From: CAZFCK01 sp964517355
GTDB lineage: Bacteria; Desulfobacterota; Desulfovibrionia; Desulfovibrionales; Desulfovibrionaceae
Length of the DNA: 19,216 bases
Reading direction: 5' to 3'
Assembly (NCBI GenBank): GCA_964517355.1
Contig: CAZFCK010000077.1
Coordinates: 1-19,216 of the forward strand
The translations under genes were made by a program, and so were the position numbers. Shown here one piece after another: positions 1-6,507 of this stretch. Below the pieces are notes generated by a model, which did not search any database, was not told where the DNA came from, and was given only the letters and a program-made list of their open reading frames with translations. Positions within the stretch are counted from its first letter, which is position 1; each line of letters starts with the position of its first letter.

Positions 1-51
1 GGAAATGCATAAGAGCATCTAGCGCTTTTCAAGCGTGAGATGCTCTAGTGG
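1..51 (-). repeat. Dispersed hairpin repeat, probable terminator of the DHH operon
   Basis: A hairpin spans 12-46. The outer arms AGAGCATCT (12-20) and AGATGCTCT (38-46) are perfectly complementary, and an inner stem forms from GCGCTT and AAGCG around a short loop. On the minus strand the hairpin follows the stop codon of the DHH gene by about 35 nt and is followed by a T-rich stretch (TTATGCATTT), so it can act as a Rho-independent terminator. The first 22 bases of the window are repeated exactly at 19145-19166, and a related hairpin lies at 4378-4414. It is therefore a dispersed element rather than a one-off terminator. The window begins inside it, so its left edge is unknown. Confidence 0.6.
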
Positions 52-84
52 CTTACCTTGCTCCCAACGGATGTGGTAACGGCG

Positions 85-1107
85 TCAGCTGGATTGCTGA
101 CAGGCCGTTTTTCGGGTTTTCGCGGATTCCTTACCGCTGAGCCGCCGCCAGAGAAAGGTGTCGGGCGCGTCGCAGGGGATGTTTCCCAAGGGGATTTCGG
201 CACGCGCCATGGCCATATGCCCTCCTGCCGATCCCACGTCGCTGAAGAGTTCTTCCGCAAGACGCCCCATATTGTTCATGCCGCGGGAAAAACCGTCGCT
301 GCGGAGTACGAGCACCAGTTTATCCTGATAGATGCCGGCCACGCCTGTCCAGGTGATTTCGTGCACGCGCATGAAAAAATCCGCCAGGACCACGAGAATG
401 TCGGGATTTTCCACGGTATCCATGAAGATGAAGAATCCCTTTTTCAGGTAGCGGATGCACTGGAAGGCCTTGGAGAAATGGCTCAGCCACTCCAGCCTGA
501 ACTCACTGCGCACGATTTTGCGCAGGAGCATGGTGTTGGAAAATTTACTGAGGTAGCGGAAGGCGCGGATATCCACGTCGCAAAACTCCCGCTCAAAGCT
601 CTGGGTATCCGATTTGATGCCGTAAAGCAGAGCCGTGGCGAGCAATTTCCCGGGGCGGATGTTCAGATTGTAGAGATATTCCGTGAGCAGCGTGCTGTTG
701 GATCCGTAATCGCTTTTGATTTCTTTGAATTGCGCTTGCACGGGCGCGTTTTTGTTGAGCGGGTGGTGGTCCAGAACAAGGGAAAACGTATAATCCTTGA
801 ACGACGGGTGGTGGTGGGGCTGTGAATCCACGAGAGCGAATTTGTCGTATTGCGCCGCCACGTTTGGCGTCAGGCGCACCGTGGGAATGCGCAGATACTG
901 GATCATGGAAAGGTTGTCCGGTCTGCGCACCTCGTTGACGTGCGCAATGCCGATGTCGCTGACGCGGTGGCTCATGATGCGTTTGAGCGCCATGGCCGAA
1001 GCCAACGCATCCGGGTCGGCATTGATCAGGATCAACCAACGCTCGTTGCGCGAAAAAAGGTCCAACAGCTGATTCAATTGTGTGCCAAGCTTGCGGAAAT
1101 ATGCCAT
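85..1107 (-). CDS. DHH-family phosphoesterase (NrnA/RecJ-like)
   Basis: 340 residues, a normal length for stand-alone DHH-DHHA1 proteins such as nano-RNase/pAp phosphatase NrnA. The metal-binding motifs are visible in order: NADPD (29-33), VDS (93-95), DHH (113-115) and the aspartate of GIKSDTQSF (D167). The C-terminal DHHA1 domain carries GGH (295-297), which in the family contacts the substrate. The usual histidine of the first motif is Asn29 here. The family hydrolyses short oligoribonucleotides, pAp or cyclic dinucleotides; the substrate cannot be told from sequence. It is probably cytoplasmic, with no signal or membrane segment. The ATG starts one base after the cobU stop codon, and its SD sequence (AAGGAT) lies in the end of cobU. 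It is the last gene of a four-gene minus-strand operon and probably translationally coupled. Confidence 0.88.
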   Translation of the reverse strand: MAYFRKLGTQLNQLLDLFSRNERWLILINADPDALASAMALKRIMSHRVSDIGIAHVNEVRRPDNLSMIQYLRIPTVRLTPNVAAQYDKFALVDSQPHHHPSFKDYTFSLVLDHHPLNKNAPVQAQFKEIKSDYGSNSTLLTEYLYNLNIRPGKLLATALLYGIKSDTQSFEREFCDVDIRAFRYLSKFSNTMLLRKIVRSEFRLEWLSHFSKAFQCIRYLKKGFFIFMDTVENPDILVVLADFFMRVHEITWTGVAGIYQDKLVLVLRSDGFSRGMNNMGRLAEELFSDVGSAGGHMAMARAEIPLGNIPCDAPDTFLWRRLSGKESAKTRKTACQQSS

Positions 1108-1108
1108 G

Positions 1109-1639
1109 CTATCCTTTTTTGATTTCCAGCGGCAGACCGGCGACGACCAGTGTGACCGTTGCGCAGGCTTGAGCCAGTGTTTGATGCAGCATGCCGAGTT
1201 CTCGCACGAATCTGCGCGTGAGCTTGTCCGCGGCGATAGGGCCGAGACTTACCTCGCAGGAAACGAAAATAAGGCGCGCCTGCCGGTTGCGGGCCGCTGC
1301 CGCCAAATCGGGAATCTGAGCCGTAAATGACTGTGCCAGATTTTCATGTCCGCTGTCCAGACAGGCGAACAGCCAAAAATCGAGACTGTCGGCGAGAATG
1401 TTCGCATACCCCTGCTGCAACGCCGTCATGATGCCGGAAAAGAGGTGGATTCCGGTTTCGATCACAGGCAAGGCGCAGGGGCGGGACAGCTTGTGGCGGC
1501 GCACCTGTTCCCTGAATCCGGCGTCCCGGGCCCTTCCCGTCACGAGAAGACAGGCGGGTGGCCCTGCCTGGAGCAGTTGCCCCATGGCGAAATCGGATTT
1601 GCCGGATTTCTCGCCGCCAAGCACGAGATGCAAGGACAT
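1109..1639 (-). CDS. cobU: Adenosylcobinamide kinase / adenosylcobinamide-phosphate guanylyltransferase (CobU)
   Basis: 176 residues from the chosen ATG. The protein opens with the P-loop GGEKSGKS (8-15). It has RRHK (47-50), whose H49 corresponds to the GMP-accepting histidine of CobU. The conserved C-terminal half (CEVSLGP, then RRFVRELGMLHQ, then VVAGLPLEIK) also fits. CobU phosphorylates adenosylcobinamide and transfers GMP to give AdoCbi-GDP, the acceptor for the lower ligand in cobamide assembly and salvage. An upstream in-frame ATG at 1762 would add 41 residues lying inside cbiR. The 1639 start is preferred because the P-loop then sits at the usual distance and the start overlaps the cbiR stop as TGATG, a classic coupled junction. 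No other cobamide assembly genes (cobS, cobC, cobT) are in the window. Confidence 0.9.
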   Translation of the reverse strand: MSLHLVLGGEKSGKSDFAMGQLLQAGPPACLLVTGRARDAGFREQVRRHKLSRPCALPVIETGIHLFSGIMTALQQGYANILADSLDFWLFACLDSGHENLAQSFTAQIPDLAAAARNRQARLIFVSCEVSLGPIAADKLTRRFVRELGMLHQTLAQACATVTLVVAGLPLEIKKG

Positions 1640-2406
1640 CAGAGCCTCTCCCGCAAGGCGGCGGGGGACGCCAGGTGCGCCAGATGCGCTGCCGAACGCT
1701 CCCAGGCGGGCCAGTCGAAGATTTCCAGCAGCAATGGGGGCATGTTCTCCGGCGGAAAGCAATGGAACACGTCCGTGAGCACCGTTTCCTGTTGCGGCGA
1801 AAGAGCGGTGAGAGGGAGATGCTTATGCGCGCGCACGTCAACTCCGGGGGCGTAGAGATGCAGTAACCGGGTTATCTTCAAAATCTGCGGCGATTGCAGG
1901 AGGTTTTGCTGCCCGAAGGCCAGGGCATGGCCGAAATCGAGACACAAGCCGCAATGATATGCATACGCCAGGGGCGCTGCTTGAGCAAGGTCGTTGCCCT
2001 GAATATTCTCGAAAAGGAGCAGGCCGGCATCCAATCCCGCGGCGCGCCAGCGCCGGATGAACTCTTCAAGGTGGAGCGGATCTTCCGGCGGATGCAGGAC
2101 AAAAGCCCACGGAGCCAGAAACGCGGACTTGCGCGCCAGTCGTACGCAGGCCTCGGCCGCGTCCACGCCTCCCGCGCTCCAGTCGAGATCCAGCGGGAGA
2201 TGGACATGGAAGCGCATGCGCTCCCGGCGTCCGGGAAGAACGGCAAGCTCTGCGGGGAGATCATCGGAATCGTAGTCAAGACAGGCCCGCGTTTCGAAAA
2301 AACACAGGCCGATCTCATCGACGCGCCCCGCGAGAAAAGAACAGTTTTCCGCCACGCTGGCCGGCAGCACGCATGATGGGGCGGCCAGGCGCCAGCGTGC
2401 GCTCAT
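1639..2406 (-). CDS. cbiR: CbiR-like cobamide-remodelling TIM-barrel phosphodiesterase
   Basis: 255 residues from the ATG at 2406. The pattern is that of the AP-endonuclease-2/xylose-isomerase-like TIM barrel, with a metal-ligand series FHVHLPLD (H67, H69), VLHPP (H105), LFEN (E133), LDFGH (D157, H160), HKHLP (H194, H196) and LLEIF (E228). CbiR of Akkermansia belongs to this superfamily; it cleaves the nucleotide loop of unwanted cobamides such as pseudocobalamin so the corrinoid can be rebuilt with another lower ligand. The identification rests on fold plus direct coupling to cobU (TGATG overlap), whose substrate lies on that salvage route. A 14-residue longer start (2448) would run back into the upstream gene. 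The chosen start has a GGGGGGT purine run just upstream. An unrelated sugar isomerase of the same fold is the main alternative. Confidence 0.65.
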   Translation of the reverse strand: MSARWRLAAPSCVLPASVAENCSFLAGRVDEIGLCFFETRACLDYDSDDLPAELAVLPGRRERMRFHVHLPLDLDWSAGGVDAAEACVRLARKSAFLAPWAFVLHPPEDPLHLEEFIRRWRAAGLDAGLLLFENIQGNDLAQAAPLAYAYHCGLCLDFGHALAFGQQNLLQSPQILKITRLLHLYAPGVDVRAHKHLPLTALSPQQETVLTDVFHCFPPENMPPLLLEIFDWPAWERSAAHLAHLASPAALRERL

Positions 2407-2407
2407 G

Positions 2408-3223
2408 CTACCCCCCGCACGGGGTCGTATCTCCCTGGAGCTTTTCAATGGCGTGTTTCACGGCGGGCAGAACGGCTTCAAGATTTTCAGCCACCGCCTT
2501 TTTCGATCCGGGCAGGGTGAGCACGAGACTGTGCCCGACCGCTCCGGCCAGGGCGCGGCTGATCATGGCGTGGGGCGTTTTTTGCAAACTGGCCATGAGC
2601 ATGGCCTGCTCAAAACCGGGAAGCCGTTTGTCGAACAGCATGGACAAGGCTTCGGGGGTGGTGTCGCGCGGTCCCACACCGGTGCCGCCGGAGGTGACGA
2701 TCAGATCGAAACGCTGGTTCAAGGCCAGGTCGGCCACCAGGCCGCGCAAGCGCAATGGTTCGTCCGGGAGCACAAAACCCTGGCTGTGGCACACGGGGAG
2801 CGCCTGCCGTACGCACTCCTCCATGAGCGGGCCGCTCAGGTCTTCGCGCCCTCCCGCGGCGCAGGTGTCGGAAAGCGTTATCCAGGCCAGGCTCAATCCG
2901 TTTTTACGAGGCACGAGAGGAGCTTGCGTGTTCCTGGGGAGTTCGGTGACGGTTCTGGCGAGAATGCCCCATACGCTGTGGGGGCTTTGCAGGGACCATG
3001 GACCCCATTGATTGGCAAGCACGCGCAATGCCAGGCCCGGTCCTGAAAGTTCAGCGCCGACCGGGAGGCGGGGCGGCGCGCCGGCCACCCGGATATGCAC
3101 GTCCTCCTGCACGGAAGCGGGGAGGGCCAGCGCTTCAGGGACAAGAGAAATAAAAAAATCCACCTCTGATTCAAATTCATAATCGCCCGTATGCAGCACG
3201 AGTTCGGGACAGGAAATATGCAT
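2408..3223 (-). CDS. MogA/MoaB-family molybdopterin protein with a long N-terminal extension
   Basis: 271 residues from the ATG at 3223, which has a perfect AGGAGG (3229-3234) five bases upstream; the in-frame ATG at 3262 lacks this. Residues about 110-262 form a MoCF-type domain: WITLSDT (114-120), TSGGTGVGPRDTTPEA (177-192) and LPGSKKAVAEN (237-247), which bind molybdopterin. MogA adenylylates molybdopterin before molybdenum insertion. MogA and MoaB proteins are usually 160-200 residues, so the first roughly 110 residues are extra and I cannot place them firmly; the pattern is vaguely like a MOSC-type beta domain. It is first in the operon, with its stop two bases before the cbiR start. No other Moco gene is nearby, and the link to cobamide genes is unexplained. 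Confidence 0.82.
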   Translation of the reverse strand: MHISCPELVLHTGDYEFESEVDFFISLVPEALALPASVQEDVHIRVAGAPPRLPVGAELSGPGLALRVLANQWGPWSLQSPHSVWGILARTVTELPRNTQAPLVPRKNGLSLAWITLSDTCAAGGREDLSGPLMEECVRQALPVCHSQGFVLPDEPLRLRGLVADLALNQRFDLIVTSGGTGVGPRDTTPEALSMLFDKRLPGFEQAMLMASLQKTPHAMISRALAGAVGHSLVLTLPGSKKAVAENLEAVLPAVKHAIEKLQGDTTPCGG

Positions 3224-3281
3224 TATCGCCTCCTGGTCGATGGAGGGCGGCAGCCCTTTCATTTTGCCGGTAAATAGCGTA

Positions 3282-3310
3282 TTAGCCCGGCGTCAAAGCA
3301 ACCGTACAAT
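3282..3310 (+). promoter_or_regulatory. Candidate sigma70 promoter for rfbA
   Basis: TTAGCC (3282-3287, three of six matches to the -35 consensus) and TACAAT (3305-3310, five of six matches to -10) are separated by exactly 17 nt. The start codon follows 24 nt after the -10, with a GGGGAA purine run in between. The intergenic space of about 110 bp to the divergent mogA-like gene must also hold that operon's promoter, for which I see only TTGACG without a well-spaced -10. Confidence 0.45.
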
Positions 3311-3334
3311 TATCCACCAGCGGGGAACGTTACA

Positions 3335-4216
3335 ATGAAAGGCATTATCCTGGCCGGCGGCTCAGGTACTAGGCTTTATCCCATCACACGCGGCGTATGC
3401 AAGCAACTCTTGCCCATCTATGACAAGCCCATGATCTACTATCCCTTGTCAGTGCTCATGCTTGCCGGGATCAGAGATATTTGCATTATTTCCACGCCCG
3501 AGGATTTGCCGCGCTTCCGAACCATGTTCGGCAGCGGTGAGCGACTAGGCTTGCATTTCTCCTATATCGAACAGCAAAAGCCCGAAGGCATTGCCCAGGC
3601 CTTTCTCCTGGCCAAGGACTTCATCGGTGGTGATTCCGTGTGCCTGGTCCTTGGAGACAATGTGTTCTACGGCCACGGCCTTTCGAATTTGTTGCGGGGC
3701 TGCACGGAAATCACCAAGGGCGGCATCGTCTTCGGCTATAAGGTGCGTGATCCGGAACGGTACGGCGTGGTCGAGTTCGATGAAATTCAAAACGTGCTTT
3801 CAATCGAAGAGAAACCCAAAAAGCCGCGCTCCAAATATGCGGTGACAGGCCTCTATTTTTACGACAACGAGGTTGTGGACATCGCTTCCAGCCTTACGCC
3901 ATCGGCCAGGGGCGAACTCGAGATCACGGATGTGAACAACGTGTATTTACGGCGCGGACGCCTTAAAGTGGAAATAATGGGCAGAGGCTTCGCCTGGCTC
4001 GATACCGGCACGCACGAGTCTCTGCACCAGGCCGCGAGCTTCGTTCAGGCCGTGCAGGATCGCCAGGGAACGAAGATTTCCAGTGTTGAGGAAATCGCCT
4101 TCCGCAAAGGCTATATTGATCGCGCCCAATTGCAGGAACTTGCCCAGGAAATGATCAAAAACGCCTACGGACAGTATTTGATGGAACTGGCGAAAAGCGA
4201 AGATACCTGGAATTGA
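3335..4216 (+). CDS. rfbA: Glucose-1-phosphate thymidylyltransferase (RmlA/RfbA)
   Basis: 293 residues, the full family length. The enzyme joins glucose 1-phosphate to dTTP, giving dTDP-glucose, the first step towards dTDP-rhamnose and related O-antigen sugars. Visible family motifs: LAGGSGTRLYP (6-16, nucleotide binding), KQLLPIYDKPMIYYPLS (23-39), LGDN (106-109, metal-binding D108), EKP (159-161), TGLYFYD (171-177), GELEITDVN (193-201) and WLDTGT (221-226) with D223. All residues I would expect for activity are present. It stands alone: rfbB, rfbC and rfbD are not in the window and both neighbours are in other pathways. It has its own candidate promoter and is followed by strong hairpins. 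Confidence 0.96.
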   Translation: MKGIILAGGSGTRLYPITRGVCKQLLPIYDKPMIYYPLSVLMLAGIRDICIISTPEDLPRFRTMFGSGERLGLHFSYIEQQKPEGIAQAFLLAKDFIGGDSVCLVLGDNVFYGHGLSNLLRGCTEITKGGIVFGYKVRDPERYGVVEFDEIQNVLSIEEKPKKPRSKYAVTGLYFYDNEVVDIASSLTPSARGELEITDVNNVYLRRGRLKVEIMGRGFAWLDTGTHESLHQAASFVQAVQDRQGTKISSVEEIAFRKGYIDRAQLQELAQEMIKNAYGQYLMELAKSEDTWN

Positions 4217-4241
4217 TTTCTTGGAATTCAGTTCGAAAAAA

Positions 4242-4278
4242 CAACAGCGCGCCGTTTGGAATGAACGGCGCGCTGTTG
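4242..4278 (-). terminator. Strong hairpin between rfbA and the 48-aa gene
   Basis: A perfect 15-bp GC-rich stem (arms 4242-4256 and 4264-4278) with a 7-nt loop. On the minus strand it is followed directly by TTTTTTC, a textbook Rho-independent terminator for transcription arriving from the 48-residue gene. On the plus strand it follows the rfbA stop by 25 nt but lacks a T-run, so it may only stabilise that mRNA. A second small stem (4296-4300 with 4305-4309) followed by TTTTT at 4317-4321 could end rfbA transcription. Confidence 0.75.
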
Positions 4279-4377
4279 CTGCATCAAAGCTCCCGGCCGG
4301 TAGTCCGGCGACAGCGTTTTTGCGTAGGGCGTTACAGGTTGTATCTGAAATGAAATCGTCGCTTCGCGTCTAAGCCG

Positions 4378-4414
4378 AAGAGCATCCTCGCCTTTCCAGG
4401 CCGGGGCGCTCTAG
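4378..4414 (-). repeat. Degenerate copy of the AGAGCATC hairpin repeat
   Basis: This stretch reads AAGAGCATCCTCGCC on the left and GGCCGGGGCGCTCTAG on the right. It shares the outer parts AAGAGCATC and GCTCTAGTGG with the window-start element, but the middle differs and pairs imperfectly. The stop codon of the minus-strand 48-residue gene (4411-4413) lies inside the right arm, so the gene ends in the repeat. Confidence 0.45.
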
Positions 4415-4557
4415 TGGTGCATATGCTCGCCCTTGAAAATACGGTACAATGCCGTGCCGACAATAACGGCCATATATGAAAAGATGCCGATAACACCCAC
4501 GAATCCCTGAGGCGTGGAGTGCATCATGTTGTTCCAGAGTTCCGCGATGGTTTCCAT
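4411..4557 (-). CDS. Small single-pass membrane protein, 48 residues, His-rich tail
   Basis: The minus-strand reading frame starts at ATG 4557 and ends at TAG 4411. The protein begins METIAELWNNMMHS, has one hydrophobic segment (about residues 19-38, FVGV to TALY), and ends RIFKGEHMHH. By the positive-inside rule the tail is cytoplasmic. The SD AGGAG sits about 8 nt upstream, and a promoter with a perfect TTGACA lies further up, which makes a real gene likely despite its size. I do not recognise the family. The size and shape recall small accessory subunits of respiratory membrane complexes (CcoQ-like), but there is no sequence motif to support that. It is monocistronic, between rfbA and rlmD, with a strong terminator downstream. 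Confidence 0.72.
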   Translation of the reverse strand: METIAELWNNMMHSTPQGFVGVIGIFSYMAVIVGTALYRIFKGEHMHH

Positions 4558-4619
4558 GGGCGTCTCCTGTATGCATGATATTCAAACAGCTGAGGTTTGG
4601 GCCATATGCCGCTCCTGCT

Positions 4620-4647
4620 TTTTTACCGGCCTTGGCCGCGTTGTCAA
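4620..4647 (-). promoter_or_regulatory. Promoter of the 48-residue membrane protein gene
   Basis: On the minus strand, a perfect TTGACA (4647-4642) is followed after 16 nt by TAAAAA (4625-4620, four of six matches to TATAAT). The start codon is about 60 nt further on. This is the best -35 match I noticed in the window and suggests strong constitutive expression. Confidence 0.55.
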
Positions 4648-4886
4648 GTGCAATTACTTGCGGCCGGCAATCCCGGTTCACGATTGTTTATGGAGGCGCG
4701 GCAGTATCCTGCGCGGCGAACCGGGGACGTTCCCCGAGAATTAGCGCTCAGTGTCGGCTAGCGCTTTATACGGTAAAAAGCTATGATACATGACTACGGG
4801 TTGGCTGCTCAGAACGGTGGCCGGAGATTTTTGGGTGGGCCTCGCCATGGCGCCCAAGTGCGCGGCGTGACGGAACAGGATGGGAA
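4648..4886. other. Intergenic region between the divergent 48-aa gene and rlmD
   Basis: No convincing gene. It contains a small inverted repeat, CGGGGA-CGT-TCCCCG (about 4723-4738). A direct repeat, TAGCGCT, occurs twice about 17 nt apart near 4743 and 4760, and could be an operator. A TATGAT box near 4783-4788 could be the -10 of rlmD, but no good -35 is present at the right distance. The SD for rlmD (AGGA) lies at 4877-4880. Confidence 0.35.
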
Positions 4887-6305
4887 ATGACGAAGGTTTT
4901 TCAAAATAGCAGTTCAGTACGGCATCCGGAAGACATTGTGCCAGGCGCTACCCTGGAACTGGAAATACAGGCTTTGGCCATGGGCGGTATGGGCGTTGGG
5001 CGGGCCGCGGGACTTGTGGTCTTTGTGGAGCAGGCCTTGCCGGGGCAGCGAGTCGAGGTCCTGGTGACGCAGCGCAAGAAACGCCATGCTGAAGCGATGC
5101 TGGTACAGGTGGTGCGCGCCGTGCCGGAGCAAGTGGCGCCCAGGTGCCCCCATTTCGGTGTCTGCGGGGGGTGTACGTGGCAACATATGGATTACCAGGC
5201 ACAGTTGGACTGGAAGCGCAAACTCACGGCGGAAGCGCTGCAACGTCTTGGGGGCGCGCAGGATGTGGTTGTCGCGCCCACGCGCCCCTCTCCTGAACAG
5301 TGGGGCTATCGCAACAAAATGGAATTCGCCTTTTCCGGCCAGGGAGAGGGATTGTTGCTGGGGTTGCGCAAACGCGCGTCTCATGAGGTGCTTGACCTTG
5401 AGACCTGCCATCTGATTTCCGCCGGGGCCGTGGAGGTGCTGCACGTGGTGCAGGAATTGTGCGCGGCCACGGGACTGCCGGCCTGGGATGCCCAGACACG
5501 TGACGGATATTGGAGATATCTCGTTGTCCGCTGCTTCGCGGATGCGTTGCTGGCGCAGCTGATCACCGCGGACGCCCCGCAATGGGACGAGATGACCCTG
5601 GACGTGACGCGGCAGCTTATTGAGCGCGTGCCCTCCCTGGCGGGAGTGGTGCATGGCGTCCGGCGCAGGCCCGAGCAGCTCGCCCTCGCCGAAAACACCG
5701 TGCACGTGACCGGTCGTGAAGCGTTGGACGTGACGTTGTACGACGCCATGCATGCGGGCGATGCGCAATCAGGCTTCACCTACCGGGTTTCGGCCGGTTC
5801 CTTTTTTCAGACAAACACCAAAGCGGCTCAGGAACTCTTTTCCCTTGTACGGCAATGGGCTGCCGCAACGGCCGATGAAGTGGTGTGGGACGTGTATTGC
5901 GGTGTTGGAGGGGCAGGGCTCTTTGTGGCGCGGGACGCAAGGTTGTTGGTGGGATTCGATATCAGCCGCGAGGCCGTGGCGGACGCGCAACGGAACGCGA
6001 CAGCCAACGGCCTGGCGAACTGCCTGTTCCGCGCCGGAGAAGTGCGACGGCTTTTGCCCAGGGAGCGCGAGCGTCCGGATATCGTGCTTCTGGATCCGCC
6101 GCGCGCCGGTTTGCGCCCGGAGACCGTGTCGTATCTCGTGGACATGAAGCCGCGGCGCGTGATCTATATTTCATGCAATCCCGCGACACAGGCGCGCGAT
6201 ATTGGGCACATGCTTGAACAATACCGGCTTGCCGCTGTGCAGCCCTTCGACCTTTTCCCCCATAGCCACCATGTGGAAAGCGTGGCCCTTCTGGAACGCC
6301 GCTAA
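4887..6305 (+). CDS. rlmD: 23S rRNA (uracil-5-)-methyltransferase, RlmD/RumA family
   Basis: 472 residues. An N-terminal TRAM RNA-binding domain (about 15-75) is followed by the four cysteines of the family's iron-sulfur cluster (C87, C93, C96, and C174 in LETCHLI). The C-terminal SAM-dependent methyltransferase domain has DVYCGVGGAG (335-344), LLDPPRAGL (401-409), the catalytic cysteine in YISCNP (C430), and the general-base glutamate near the end (E465). RlmD methylates U1939 of 23S rRNA; the related RlmC and TrmA modify other uridines. The exact site is not settled by sequence alone, but a TRAM domain plus the four-cysteine cluster fits RlmD best. It is transcribed alone and convergently with the chemoreceptor operon. 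AGGA lies six bases before the ATG. Confidence 0.92.
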   Translation: MTKVFQNSSSVRHPEDIVPGATLELEIQALAMGGMGVGRAAGLVVFVEQALPGQRVEVLVTQRKKRHAEAMLVQVVRAVPEQVAPRCPHFGVCGGCTWQHMDYQAQLDWKRKLTAEALQRLGGAQDVVVAPTRPSPEQWGYRNKMEFAFSGQGEGLLLGLRKRASHEVLDLETCHLISAGAVEVLHVVQELCAATGLPAWDAQTRDGYWRYLVVRCFADALLAQLITADAPQWDEMTLDVTRQLIERVPSLAGVVHGVRRRPEQLALAENTVHVTGREALDVTLYDAMHAGDAQSGFTYRVSAGSFFQTNTKAAQELFSLVRQWAAATADEVVWDVYCGVGGAGLFVARDARLLVGFDISREAVADAQRNATANGLANCLFRAGEVRRLLPRERERPDIVLLDPPRAGLRPETVSYLVDMKPRRVIYISCNPATQARDIGHMLEQYRLAAVQPFDLFPHSHHVESVALLERR

Positions 6306-6340
6306 GATCCCAAAATTTTGAAACAGGAATGCCCCGGCGG

Positions 6341-6370
6341 CTTACGAACCTTTTGATAAAGGTTCGTAAG
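6341..6370. terminator. 13-bp hairpin after rlmD
   Basis: A perfect inverted repeat has arms CTTACGAACCTTT (6341-6353) and AAAGGTTCGTAAG (6358-6370) around a 4-nt loop. It lies about 35 nt after the rlmD stop. No T-run follows, so it is either a weak or factor-assisted terminator, an mRNA-stabilising hairpin, or a repeat element. Confidence 0.5.
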
Positions 6371-6431
6371 AATCACCCAATCCTTTTAACGGGCAGAACC
6401 TGTTATCCTGAAAGTTTTTGAAGAAAGGGTG

Positions 6432-6466
6432 CGGGGGAGAAACTTTTTCAAAAAGTTTCTCCCCCG
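6432..6466. terminator. Near-perfect 35-bp palindrome between convergent genes
   Basis: CGGGGGAGAAACTTTTT pairs with AAAAAGTTTCTCCCCCG across a single central base. The stem is about 15 bp with a small TTCAA loop. It lies between the ends of rlmD (plus) and the MCP gene (minus), where a bidirectional terminator is expected. The T-rich half sits in the stem itself, on both strands. I recall similar GGGGAGAAACTTTTT palindromes in Desulfovibrio intergenic regions, but cannot confirm this here. Confidence 0.6.
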
Positions 6467-6507
6467 ATTCATTTATCCGCTTGAGCAGACACCAAGAGAA
6501 AAGGGCT

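Noticed and set aside
1640..1762. Longer cobU start adding 41 residues
   Set aside because: It would lie inside cbiR and displace the P-loop from its usual N-terminal position; the TGATG junction at 1639 explains the start better.
4370..4681. 103-residue minus-strand frame overlapping the 48-residue gene
   Set aside because: It lacks hydrophobic or domain pattern and has no SD at its start, and the 48-residue frame in another phase has a good SD, membrane segment and terminator.
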